64,000 nucleotides of DNA, taken from the NCBI RefSeq assembly GCF_000203795.2, contig NW_006281099.1, forward strand, positions 1,228,690 through 1,292,689. The letters are read 5' to 3'. Below are positions 12,238 through 23,039 of the stretch, piece by piece. Both the position numbers and the translations under genes were made by a program. This DNA comes from Batrachochytrium dendrobatidis JAM81 (taxonomy: Eukaryota; Chytridiomycota; Chytridiomycetes; Rhizophydiales). The notes beneath the pieces were generated by a model that saw only the letters and a program-made list of their open reading frames with translations, was not told where the DNA came from and did no database searches. Position 1 is the first letter of the stretch; each line of letters opens with the position of its first letter.

Positions 12238-13586
12238 ATCTGGACAATAGCATGGATGTCTTCATGACACTGCAAGCCAACCCCAACACATCAGTCATGA
12301 CGTTGAGTACTCCAGCCATATCACAATAGTGTAGTCGAATATGAACCAACTACTATGCATTTACCGCACGTTTTGGCTGGCTTGATTTTGCATTTACAAA
12401 CTCTACTGATCCAGTCACTCATATTTACCAACCAAATCCTGTGTAGTCGATAGTCGGGATTCTGTTGATTAAAGCTGGTTTCAGTGGCGTCTTGTATGAC
12501 TGATACAATACCAATGCAGTGTTGTCTGCTTGATATAATATGATAGATAACGGTATATTTATTACTAATGTTTTGAGTTGATGTGGCAAATATTGCTTTA
12601 TGATGGCCGCATTATTATCAGTAATCCTCGTATATGGTTTGTACTGGCCATCACTACCAAAAAGCATCAATCACGTACTAGTTGTGACAATGCAGCTCGA
12701 TACGGTCCATTATTGTAAATATGTTTAGACTACTAAACACATCTATTGTTGTAGTCATCCGAGTAAACCCAGAGTATTCTTTCAAAAACAGCGCATCACC
12801 AACCAGTTACTCGACATGTTTGAGTAGATATTGGTGTTGTAGTTTGGACCGCATTCAAACTCATGTATTTCGTTTAGACCAAAATTTAATCACACAAAGA
12901 TCTAATCTGCCAATGGTTCATGTGTGGTAGATACTGATATAGTTGATTGAGCTGATATTTTATATCTGATTGAGTAGTTTGAAATATAACACCAGACGCA
13001 AGTTTAGTAATATCACCGAGATGGCATCACAAGTGATCTAGCAGTATTATCCTACACTCCAGCAATTATATTATACTTGCATTGCTGACATTCGAACTTG
13101 CAATACAATTTGTCTAGAGCAATACTCCAATCGCTATTGAGTTGTGTTGACCAAACTAAGCAAGAGTCCACAACTAACCTGATTCCAGCATGCTTTTACA
13201 ACATATTACCACGTTTATACGGATCAGGGTTATGATTGTAGTCAAGCTTTGTTGGTCAAGCAAAATGGAGATTTGAGTAATGAACATTTGGCATTCTAAT
13301 ACCCTGACTACTAGAATTAAAAGCAATCTTTAAAACCTGCATTGCTTTGTTTTACAGTGTATACTATGACGATTGAGTTGTTCTGTAATTGTGCTTGAAT
13401 ACACCTACCGAACAATGTTCAAAAGCATGTGTGCTTTATATAATCTTGAAACGGTGGCTAAATATGATTTACTCGGTCCCATACTGGTTTAGTGGGGCTA
13501 CCATTTACTGAGTACCCTTGACCACATACAAAGCTTTATGGCTATCCAAATATGATTTTTCAGATTGTTTCAGGTCAAATCTGCAA

Positions 13587-13593
13587 TATAAAA
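13587..13593 (+). promoter_or_regulatory. TATA box of secreted peptide gene A
   Basis: TATAAAA lies about 90 bp before the ATG at 13683. A short repetitive leader of CCAATC/CAATCTA units (about 13637-13672) separates them. The same box and leader are conserved in the other arm. Confidence 0.6.
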
Positions 13594-13682
13594 GCCAGGT
13601 TTTATCCAACTCTTGGACTCATCAAACATTGTCTATTCCAATCCAATCTAGTTCAATCCAATCCAATCTATATCAACCAACT

Positions 13683-13841
13683 ATGAAATTCACTGTCATC
13701 GCACTCATCACAGCATTAGTGGTATCTGTCACTGCCACTCCTCTTGGTTCGGGCAACCTGATAAATTTTTGCGATACTGACGAGGAGTGTTCCAAAGGCC
13801 GGAAATGCCAATCTTACGGTAACTTTGGAGTCTGCGATTAA
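13683..13841 (+). CDS. Small secreted four-cysteine peptide A
   Basis: A 52-aa protein. The first 18 or so residues form a signal peptide (MKFTVIALIT, then a hydrophobic core ending SVTA), so the mature chain is about 34 aa. Cysteines are at positions 30, 36, 42 and 51 (C-x5-C-x5-C-x8-C), which would allow two disulfides. The segment QSYGNFG before the last cysteine is shared with peptide B. The reading frame is open upstream to 13518, but a TATA box at 13587 and the signal peptide argue for the ATG at 13683. AATAAA follows at about 13934. I do not recognise the family. A secreted effector, an antimicrobial or a signalling peptide are all possible and none is shown. It differs from the mirror gene at 10 of 52 residues although the flanking DNA is nearly identical. 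Confidence 0.75.
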   Translation: MKFTVIALITALVVSVTATPLGSGNLINFCDTDEECSKGRKCQSYGNFGVCD

Positions 13842-14162
13842 TGCCTAAAAGTCTTGGCTATATGCGTGTCAGCATCTGCTCTGGAGCCTGTTCAAGTCGC
13901 ACCGACTAGTTTAAACTTGTAAATTTTGAAATGAATAAATCTCACTTTACAATGATATTTGGTTGATACTGTATATCGTGACTTTGTATACGTTTGATCA
14001 CAAACTGTTGTGTTCCGAGTCGAGTATGACCTCGTTGTATAACAACGGTTCAACCTGTCGAGTCTGATTATTAGCGTATAAAGTATGGATATACTAATAT
14101 GCTAATATATGCAAGTTTAAAAACAACCACATACTGCAATGTCTATCTGTACTGATGTCCCA

Positions 14163-14466
14163 GATTACAATCAACACACTCTGTTTGTAAATAGTCAAAC
14201 CAAGTAATTACTAAAATGATTTCATTTTGAAACAGATACAGGTTTAATAATAGATTTTGATCATACAACTGTTCTATAATTGTTTGTCATTTTTAAGACG
14301 CAATAGTCCAAAATAAGCTTTACATTTTGATATTCACAGTTTCCGAATATTTGCAAACAAAACTTATTGCAAGATCAGCAAGTGTCAATACAATACAACC
14401 TTGACTAATCATTTGTATTCATGAGTGACAGACTGGTAAAAAACCAATCAGTTATTGGCTGCAATT
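14163..14466. other. Spacer at the centre of the inverted repeat
   Basis: About 304 bp, AT-rich, lie between the two arms. Sequence identity between the arms stops abruptly after GATGTCCCA on the left and its complement on the right. No gene or terminal repeat was seen in it. The unique spacer would form the loop of a hairpin. Confidence 0.7.
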
Positions 14467-14780
14467 TGGGACATCAGTACAGATAGACATTGCAGTATGT
14501 GGTTGTTTTTAAACTTGCATATATTAGCATATTAGTATATCCATACTTTATACGCTAATAATCAGACTCGACAGGTTGAACCGTTGTTATACAACGAGGT
14601 CATACTCGACTCGGAACACAACAGTTTGTGATCAAACGTATACAAAGTCACGATATACAGTATCAACCAAATATCATTGTAAAGTGAGATTTATTCATTT
14701 CAAAATTTACAAGTTTAAACTAGTCGGTGCGACTTGAACAGGCTCCAGAGCAGATGCTGACACGCATATAGTCAAGACTT

Positions 14781-14945
14781 TTAGGCATAATCGCATAATC
14801 CAAAGTTACCGTAAGATTGGCATTTCTGGCCTTTGGGACACTCCTCGTCACTTCTGCAAAAATCTATCATGTTGCCCGAATCAAAAGGAGTGGCAGTGAC
14901 AGATACGACGAATGCTGTGATGAGTGCGATGACAGTGAATTTCAT
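14781..14945 (-). CDS. Small secreted four-cysteine peptide B
   Basis: A 54-aa mirror partner of peptide A with the same signal peptide start (MKFTVIALIT) and the same cysteine positions (30, 36, 42, 51). The differences are L12F, L21F, G22D, L26M, N28D, D31R, T32S, S37P, R40Q and V50L. A 1-nt change at the end removes the first stop and adds two residues (YA). By my count about 14 nucleotide changes are amino-acid changing and one is silent. Only about one change is seen on each side, within 20 bp of the coding region. Expression signals match copy A, with TATAAAA at 15041-15035. Function unknown. Confidence 0.75.
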   Translation of the reverse strand: MKFTVIALITAFVVSVTATPFDSGNMIDFCRSDEECPKGQKCQSYGNFGLCDYA

Positions 14946-15034
14946 AATTGGTTGATATAGATTGGATTGGATTGAACTAGATTGGATTGGAATAGACAAT
15001 GTTTGATGAGTCCAAGAGTTGGATAAAACCTGGC

Positions 15035-15041
15035 TTTTATA
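15035..15041 (-). promoter_or_regulatory. TATA box of secreted peptide gene B
   Basis: This is the mirror of the TATAAAA at 13587-13593, about 90 bp before the ATG at 14945, with the same CCAATC-rich leader between them. Confidence 0.6.
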
Positions 15042-16390
15042 TTGCAGATTTGACCTGAAACAATCTGAAAAATCATATTTGGATAGCCATAAAGCTTTGT
15101 ATGTGGTCAAGGGTACTCAGTAAATGGTAGCCCCACTAAACCAGTATGGGACCGAGTAAATCATATTTAGCCACCGTTTCAAGATTATATAAAGCACACA
15201 TGCTTTTGAACATTGTTCGGTAGGTGTATTCAAGCACAATTACAGAACAACTCAATCGTCATAGTATACACTGTAAAACAAAGCAATGCAGGTTTTAAAG
15301 ATTGCTTTTAATTCTAGTAGTCAGGGTATTAGAATGCCAAATGTTCATTACTCAAATCTCCATTTTGCTTGACCAACAAAGCTTGACTACAATCATAACC
15401 CTGATCCGTATAAACGTGGTAATATGTTGTAAAAGCATGCTGGAATCAGGTTAGTTGTGGACTCTTGCTTAGTTTGGTCAACACAACTCAATAGCGATTG
15501 GAGTATTGCTCTAGACAAATTGTATTGCAAGTTCGAATGTCAGCAATGCAAGTATAATATAATTGCTGGAGTGTAGGATAATACTGCTAGATCACTTGTG
15601 ATGCCATCTCGGTGATATTACTAAACTTGCGTCTGGTGTTATATTTCAAACTACTCAATCAGATATAAAATATCAGCTCAATCAACTATATCAGTATCTA
15701 CCACACATGAACCATTGGCAGATTAGATCTTTGTGTGATTAAATTTTGGTCTAAACGAAATACATGAGTTTGAATGCGGTCCAAACTACAACACCAATAT
15801 CTACTCAAACATGTCGAGTAACTGGTTGGTGATGCGCTGTTTTTGAAAGAATACTCTGGGTTTACTCGGATGACTACAACAATAGATGTGTTTAGTAGTC
15901 TAAACATATTTACAATAATGGACCGTATCGAGCTGCATTGTCACAACTAGTACGTGATTGATGCTTTTTGGTAGTGATGGCCAGTACAAACCATATACGA
16001 GGATTACTGATAATAATGCGGCCATCATAAAGCAATATTTGCCACATCAACTCAAAACATTAGTAATAAATATACCGTTATCTATCATATTATATCAAGC
16101 AGACAACACTGCATTGGTATTGTATCAGTCATACAAGACGCCACTGAAACCAGCTTTAATCAACAGAATCCCGACTATCGACTACACAGGATTTGGTTGG
16201 TAAATATGAGTGACTGGATCAGTAGAGTTTGTAAATGCAAAATCAAGCCAGCCAAAACGTGCGGTAAATGCATAGTAGTTGGTTCATATTCGACTACACT
16301 ATTGTGATATGGCTGGAGTACTCAACGTCATGACTGATGTGTTGGGGTTGGCTTGCAGTGTCATGAAGACATCCATGCTATTGTCCAGAT

Positions 16391-17518
16391 TTGAAGTGTG
16401 GTTATCGAATGTTTGAGTTGTCGGCATTTAGACCCAAACCAGAATGCAGTACACAAGAATTAAAACAATGTCAAAATTTGCTCATGTTCTGCTACGCAGT
16501 TCAAGCAATATCTGATAGTCACTATCCCACCTGCTGGCAGTCTGCATACATTGTATCGATTGTACTGATTGCATGTATCAACAAAAATGACGGTGATCAC
16601 ATTGATCACATTGGTATTAATGGCAAGTACGGTATTACGCTGGTTGATGCGGATCTCGTTGGCTTGCAAGGTCTTGCAAACACACATTGATTGTCGTGGA
16701 TCTCAACAAACTCGTCACCACTGAACAAGGTCGATTTCAAACCAAATAAGAGTATGTTGCGCAGATTGCTCCACTAGTCGATATTATTAACGACGGCTGT
16801 GCGTGTAGCTCAATACTATTGTGTTGATTGACATTCGGAATGCATTCGACACTGTCATGGTTGGTGCATTGTCATGGTAACTGCAGAGCATGTGGTTTGC
16901 TAAAAGTGTTGTACACATGCTCATCAGCTCATGCTCAGACTGGATCACAGGTTTCCGGTCCATTTCCAATTGAATGTGAAGTTCGAAAATGATGTCCACT
17001 GCCAGGTTGTTGTTCAACGTGTTCAGCATGTTCATCAACGACATATCCGATGGTATCAACCGATTGTCATTGCATGAGTGTCGCGCAAATCACCACCAGT
17101 ATGAGGATTCATGTATGCCAACAATGTCGCAATATTTGTCGATTCTGATCAGTCACTCCAGTTTGTATCTGATGTACTTCGCACAATGAATGGAACAATG
17201 TCAAACAAGTTTTGTTGTAGTCAAATGCGACATACTCGGTTTCCGTGGTTACAACACTTTGATTCCAAATTACCAGTTGATGTGATGCTACACGGACAAC
17301 AGGTTCGTCGTGTTCAACACTACAAATACCTGGGTGTTGTGATGCACGAACCACTGTATCACACCATATGTTTGAACTATAATCAGGTTGCTGTCTCGAA
17401 TAGCATGTTGGTTGTGTCCGGTTCTTGCAAACCATCAACTCACGGTCAACTTTTGAACGCGAGTATTTTGGACAGTCATTCTAGGAATGGTCGTGTACGC
17501 ACTGGATGTGGTTGGTGA
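16391..17518 (+). pseudogene. Degraded non-LTR retrotransposon reverse transcriptase (right arm)
   Basis: This is the mirror of the 11115-12237 remnant and the better-kept copy. In order it shows YPTCWQSAYIVSI, TTEQGRFQTK followed by a stop, DIRNAF-like residues in another frame, YANNVAIFVDSDQSLQFVSD, and YKYLGVVMHEPL. The catalytic YxDD box reads YANN, so the domain would be inactive even if the frame were open. Stops and frameshifts are present. Family assignment is by motif order only. Confidence 0.68.
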
Positions 17519-17870
17519 CAACTTGGCTTGCATACACACTCAACAGTCAGCAACGGTGTGTAATTGATTGGATGCAGCAAATACACGACTGTCGGCTTCT
17601 TGTTGAAATAGAGTTCGAATCACTATCAGCTTGCTCACGTTGTACCGATGCGACTGTATGAGCAAGCCGACACCAAGCAAACTCGAAATATATGATACAC
17701 ACTGATGGTGATGAATACTGACAGTTTTATATTTATTTTGCATATCCATTTTCATATCATTTGTCGCTAGCTGTAAGTGGTCGAGTGGACGCAATGCTGT
17801 GCAACAAATCAACGCCAACCATTTCATGAGACTGACGGTTTATTATGTATTTTGGTATCCTTGTTTAGCG

Positions 17871-19299
17871 CTAATAGTAAACAGCAGAGGCATGGTAAAG
17901 CAAATTGATATGGCGACGCATAGGATCAATACTGACATAGCAAAAGTTTTGAGGATGCTCCAGAGGAAACAGCTGAGATACTGAGGATTTGACCTGAGTG
18001 ATTTTGTAAATAAACGAAGCAACTTTAAGTTTGTTTGTCAATGGATCCTTGACCACCCTAAGCAAAGAAAGTAATAATATCAGTCAAGACATAATCAAGC
18101 CTGATATACAATATCTGAAATTCAATTTACGTGATTAGATCCTTGTAAAGTTTTTTTGTAACTTGCAAATATGGCTCAAGATCATTTTCGTACTGACACA
18201 GGCGACCACCAAGACACATTGCTTGAAATACATGGAAAATAAACTCGCGCCTGTCATCAGGCGAAAACAGGTCATATAGGTCAAACTCGGGCATCAACAG
18301 ACATTTACGGAGATTATCGGCAACCAAAAACGAGTCGTGGTATTCATCCATACACTTTGTAATTTGTCCATTCGATCTGACAATTCCTAATCATAAATTC
18401 AATTCAAATTCGGCTGTTAGACATCAACAGCCTACTTTTATATCTGATGATAACAAACTGATTGAAATACAAATTCAGTTAATTTGAAAACTACGTACCA
18501 TTGGTCAGAAGACGATCAAAGAAATCAAGAGATGTGATGGTATGGTTTGTTTCCTCCTTGGACACGTTGGTTACATTTCCAAGCGTTCCCCAACGGTCCA
18601 TTGTTCCTTGAACCTTGATTTGTGGATTAGCATTGAAGAAATCGAGAAGAAACATATCAATGTCGTATGGTTTGAGATACTGGTCGTATGTAAAGCGTTT
18701 GATGTAGCAATGGTCCTGCATGCCCCTATATCAATGGCATTTAATGGAATATTGACATACGTTGGTGACAAGTGTCATGCATACAGTATAGCATTGGGTT
18801 CCAAGAACACATCAGTGGATAGTCAGATTTACAATGGGCACATTCGGCAAATAAAATACCCTTGGATATTCTGCATATACACAGCATATAGCAAATTCTT
18901 CATTTAGCATCTAGATACGTACCATTTGAAAAGACAAGCTTGAGTTTCCTTGTCATCAAACCCAGGGAACTTGGCATCCTTCAAATAGGTAAAGCTAAAC
19001 TTTTTGCGGTCAGAAGCAGCAGTAGGCACACCAACATCTGTTTTGATAGATACATGGCTAGGAATCTCTGTAATAAGCGGCGGTGAATGCAATTCATCTT
19101 TTTTTAGTTCAGCATTCTCTGCGGCTATAGCTGCGACTACCATGGTGCTATCTGGTTGGACTTGATTGGATGAGATAATGGCAACGTTTGGAATAGAGCT
19201 GCTATTGGAGTTTGGCCCAGTTTTTTGTGAATGGTTGCTCTTTACAATATCTTTATCATTAGATATATCATAATCGTCTGGTAGTTCAATAATCATCAA
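17871..19299 (-). CDS. CFAP300: CFAP300 (C11orf70) homologue, axonemal dynein assembly/transport factor
   Basis: In animals and algae CFAP300 is a cytoplasmic and ciliary factor needed for outer and inner dynein arms. Four exons, 19299-18923, 18725-18499, 18386-18131 and 18057-17871, have GT-AG introns and agreeing phases and give 348 aa (human about 267). The extra length is a low-complexity N-terminus of about 95 residues. Conserved blocks are DMFLLDFFNANPQ, DEYHDSFLVADNLRK, DDRREFIFHVFQAMCLGG, LCQYENDLEPYL and, at the end, DPMRRHINLLYH. The stop codon abuts the palindrome edge, so the whole 3' UTR is palindrome and element sequence; an AATAAA lies there about 30 nt on. The C-terminus looks complete. 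The gene implies a flagellated cell stage. Confidence 0.9.
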
Positions 19300-19450
19300 G
19301 TTTTGCTCAGATCTTGTCGAAACTTGAGTAACTTGTAATTAAAAACTCCGATACAAAATCAAAACATCAGCTGTTTTGGTCCAACCATTGCATTAAAAAC
19401 CACTGCCGAGTCCATCATCCAACTATTATCCAGAACTGAATGCCATATAT

Positions 19451-19845
19451 TACAGTTGTATTCACGTAGCATGCATCACTAAACAAGAAAGTATAATAAA
19501 CAGTCAGTTTTATGAATGATGGTGTCAGTTTACTGCACAACACTTTATTTTGAGCTCTTTGACAAAGTCTACTAATTCAACACGATTTGCCAATCGTTCA
19601 ACAGCAATACCGTAAGGTGTAGAGCTCTATATTGTTGATTCTTGAGCCCTGCCAATAATTATTCAGTATAAAGAGTGGAGTTGTTTGTCAAGCAATTCCA
19701 AACAAGAACTTGTAATACCAACTGAAACAGTCAATTCCTAGTAGCAAGCAAAAAGAATATGTAATCAGTGTATTTTAAAGCAAAATAGAGGCTCTGAACA
19801 CAAGATGAGTACAAAAGTATTACATTTTACATGGATACAGTTGTG
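19451..19845. mobile_element. Short non-autonomous TIR element (MITE-like), full copy
   Basis: The left end CAGTTGTATTCACGTAGCATG follows TA, and the right end TACATTTTACATGGATACAGTTG closes the element, giving recognisable terminal inverted repeats. Length is about 395 bp. Subterminal AATAAACAGTCAGTTTTATGA and an internal CTGCACAACA match the copy at the palindrome edge. It lies between the 5' ends of CFAP300 and the inversin-like gene. No coding capacity was seen. Confidence 0.75.
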
Positions 19846-19911
19846 ATACTCCAAGAGCGCGAACTCGAAGCTTATATTCTCGAAATTACACTGATACCAA
19901 TTTACACGACA

Positions 19912-22900
19912 ATGAACAGTCCACTATGGGTTAATAACAGTCAACGGGTAATAATCTAGATGCATACTGTCTCCAAACTTTTTAATATGCATAGCCTTAT
20001 TTATACAGTGCTACTAAGCAGCTATAAATGTCTGGTGCTGACTAAAGATTAAATGTATAATTTTTAAAACCTTGGCAATATGCTTTAGAGCAATACTTTA
20101 AAATACTAATTGATTGCTGCATTCATTCATCTTTCAAATTAAATTAATATATCAAGGTAACCCTCGATGCGACTGTCAAGGATTACAGAAAGCGATTTGA
20201 TCCGGAAAATGTATTCAATGTGCCAACAACAGTAGATACTTTGGTTGATATTCCTCTCTATGAAGCAATGCAAAAAATGCAATCAGCCAAAAAAGAGCTT
20301 GCTATGATTCAATCAGAGTGGGCTTTGCAAGAAGTAGCACATCGAGCACGAACTCCACACCATATGGGAATAGGAATAGTTTCTGATAATGCAATAGTAG
20401 GTCAAGAGGATGGCATGACATCAATTAAAAGCTCCATCATGCAAGAGTATAACAACATTCACCACGAAAATGATGCAGATAGTGGCTTGAGCCCGCTTCA
20501 TATTGCTGCACGAAACAACAATGTAGCAGACATCAAACTGTGGATCCAATCGTTTTCAAAAAACACATTAAACATACATGATTTTACCCCCTTGATGGTT
20601 GCAGCATCGCATAATTCGCTCCGAGCATTAAAGGTATTGCTGCGAATGGGCGTAAGAAAAAATGACGTGGATTCGGTTATGCAAAGAACGGCTCTGCATT
20701 GGGCAGTGATTCATGAGCATCATCAAGTTGCCAAAGCATTGCTGAGGTTTGGTGCTGATGCTCGCTTTCGCGATCGCGATGGACGTACTCCAGTCCATCT
20801 TGCCGCCATGCAGCCAAGTCCAAAATGTCTTCAAGTCATGCTTAAATTAGTTAAACCAGCAGCATTTCTTGAGGGTGATAATGAGCAAATGACGCCAATC
20901 CATCTGGCTGTAATGAATGATAATGTCAGGCAACTTGGTATGATTCTGGCTGCGCATTCGCCAATTGACTTGACTGCAAGTGATGTAGAGGGGAAAACGG
21001 CATTGCATTGGTGTGCTCAAAACGACGTTCCACAAATTTACTCCCCAACAATCTTTCACAAGCCCACCACATGTATAAAACTTTTGATTGACAACAATCC
21101 ACAGTTGGTTAAAATCAGTGATCTGGAAGGAAGAACGCCATTGCACCTAGCATGCACTGTTTCCAACATGTCACTGATTTTTGCCATATTTAATCAGTTA
21201 CTGGGAACATACGCACTAAAAGATCTTGTAAATGCACAGGATGTATTGGGTCGGACAGCAATACACTATTCTGCAATTGGTGGACATGCGTATATTCTCC
21301 GTGTATTGCAGCACTACGGCGGAAATGATGGTATAGCAGACAAGGACGGAGCAACACCCTTACATTATGCCTGTGTTAAAAATCATGGACAGTGTGTATC
21401 CGTATTGATAAGCGATAATCGACTTTATGAAAACTACATTCGTGACTCTCAAGGTAGAACGCCAATCATGTGGGCGGTTCTTAAAGGCTATGCAGAAGCC
21501 CTTCGAATTTTGCTAGAAGCAGGTGTTGATCCAAACGAAGAAGACGACAAAAAAACAACGGGTGAGATTGTTCACGATATACTTGTGTCTTAGTATCGCC
21601 ATATTGCAGATTTGCTGAAAATCGTCTACTAAATCAATTTTAATATCGACACCAAATTTATGATAATATCCAGCACTACATATCTGTGCGTTGGGAGGTC
21701 ATTCACATTGTGCATCACTTCTTCTTGAGCACGGCGCATCGGTTGATATGCAGAATAGTGAAAATCGATCGCCTCTTTTTCTAGCCACCCAACACAATCA
21801 TGGTCAAACTGCCAACATTTTAATTCAAAACGGAGCCAATGTGAATCTGCTTGATATGGATCGTCAAAGTCCATTACATTGGGCTGCACTCTATGGACAT
21901 CTGAGTATTGTCAGTCTATTGCTATCCTGTCAAGCTGAAATAGACATAGTGGATAAAGAGGGGAAAACACCATTTCATTGTGCAGCGTAGGTCTTGAAAT
22001 AATGTCGATTGTCGGAAAAACTTGGATACTAAAACAATTCCAATGTAACCTAAATTGTATGAATAGATATAATGGCCACACCAAGGTTCTTGGATTCCTA
22101 GCAAAAAATGGCGCGGCTTTGGAACACAAGGATAACGAAGGTGTTTCAGCACTTCATTGGGCAACATGTGGAAACTATTTTGATTGCGTAAGAATGCTAC
22201 TTCAACTAAACGTCAACCCTAATATTATGGACAGCGATTTGCTCACCCCACTCGACTACGCCATTTCTGTGCGAAGTATAGAATGCACTGAAATTCTAAA
22301 TGAATATGGTGGTCTGACAGGCGATATTATTAGCGACGTGTATGCCATACGAATCCAGCGTGCTTGGAAAAAATACATGAAAAATAAGCATAAAAAAAGT
22401 GATGCTACCTACAATGAGCCTTCAGTGTTAGGAAACACGGATGGAAGGTATGGGTCGTATTCAAAGCTGGCGCTTGGAAATCGATACATGTCCATGGAGT
22501 CAATACGAAAAGGATCGTGCGACCAAGTACCATTTGAACGACGACGGCAATCACTAGTGACTGGAAGGCGAATATCAAGAGACTTGGGCATGGTAAATCG
22601 TGAGTACGCTGGCGCAAGTATTGATCCTTTAGGCGGGGAACCAGAATCTGCAGCAGCATACAAAAGCTCAAAGTGGTTCAAGTCCAAAATAGGGTTTCCA
22701 TCTCGGCCCACACCCATCAAAGCAGTCGTAAGTCGATCACGCGGAGCACTCAACACTCAAACCTCTTGTCAAAAAGATATCATTTCCGAGTCTGGTGAAA
22801 AACTAGGCAAGGAAAGCATAGATATTGAAACAATGACAGAGGTAAAAGGCTCTGAAAAAACAATGATTCCAGCCACATCAATGAGTTCTTTTGAAATGGA

Positions 22901-22943
22901 ATATTTCCAAATGGAAGCAGCTCAGCGAAAATTGGAGAGTTAG
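19912..22943 (+). CDS. Inversin-like ankyrin-repeat/IQ protein
   Basis: Exons: a possible first exon 19912-19947, then 20157-21561, 21674-21986 and 22067-22943. The last three junctions are secure. The first exon is the only phase-0 ATG exon I could find and its 209-nt intron is long for this locus; translation could instead begin at an ATG near 20268. The product is about 876 aa. Roughly a dozen ankyrin repeats run from about residue 125 to 690 (repeated PLHIAAR, ALHWAV and PLHYAC cores). The last reads LTPLDYAIS as in inversin, followed at once by an IQ motif AIRIQRAWKKY and a disordered tail. Repeat number and the ankyrin-to-IQ order match INVS/nephrocystin-2, a ciliary scaffold. Intron 2 splices into CACTACATATCTGTGCG, restoring the repeat TALHICALGGH. 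Assignment to the inversin group is good; strict orthology is not shown. Confidence 0.82.
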
Positions 22944-23039
22944 AAAACAGTTTAATATTTTTAAATTATAAATGAAAAATACATATATTGAGCCAAGTCC
23001 ATAATATTGTATTCTAGGTATGTGTAGTAAAATCATGAG

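Larger units (their letters stand above)
10763..14162 (+). repeat. Left arm of giant inverted repeat (about 3.4 kb)
   Basis: This arm is the reverse complement of 14467-17870. Paired coordinates add to about 28628-28633 along its whole length, and the drift of 5 and 1 nt marks two small indels. Predicted translations of mirrored reading frames are identical over 12425-12670, 11938-12237 and 12721-12930. The arm holds a degraded reverse-transcriptase remnant (11115-12237), about 1.3 kb without an identifiable gene (12238-13580), one secreted peptide gene (13683-13841) and its 3' flank. Visible differences from the other arm cluster at about 11420-11460 and in the peptide gene. Confidence 0.95.
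14467..17870 (-). repeat. Right arm of giant inverted repeat (about 3.4 kb)
   Basis: This is the reverse complement of 10763-14162. It ends at 17870, directly next to the stop codon of CFAP300 (17871-17873). The outermost bases are the inner part of the TIR element, without its terminal 24 bases. The terminal repeat is therefore present only at the left edge, which suggests that the left copy is the source and the right copy a duplicate. Confidence 0.95.

Noticed and set aside
12425..12930. Open frames of 69-81 codons in the palindrome arms (also 15698-16203)
   Set aside because: No conserved motif and no splice-consistent neighbours. Identity between arms follows from the repeat, not from coding constraint.
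13518..13682. 55-residue N-terminal extension in frame with secreted peptide A (and mirror in B)
   Set aside because: A TATA box lies inside this stretch and a good signal peptide starts at the later ATG, so it is promoter and leader rather than protein.
14163..14466. Palindrome spacer as an origin or transposon core
   Set aside because: No terminal repeats, iterated motifs or coding region; nothing supports it beyond position.
18542..18907. 121-codon plus-strand frame
   Set aside because: It is antisense to CFAP300 exons and intron, whose minus-strand frame carries the conserved residues.
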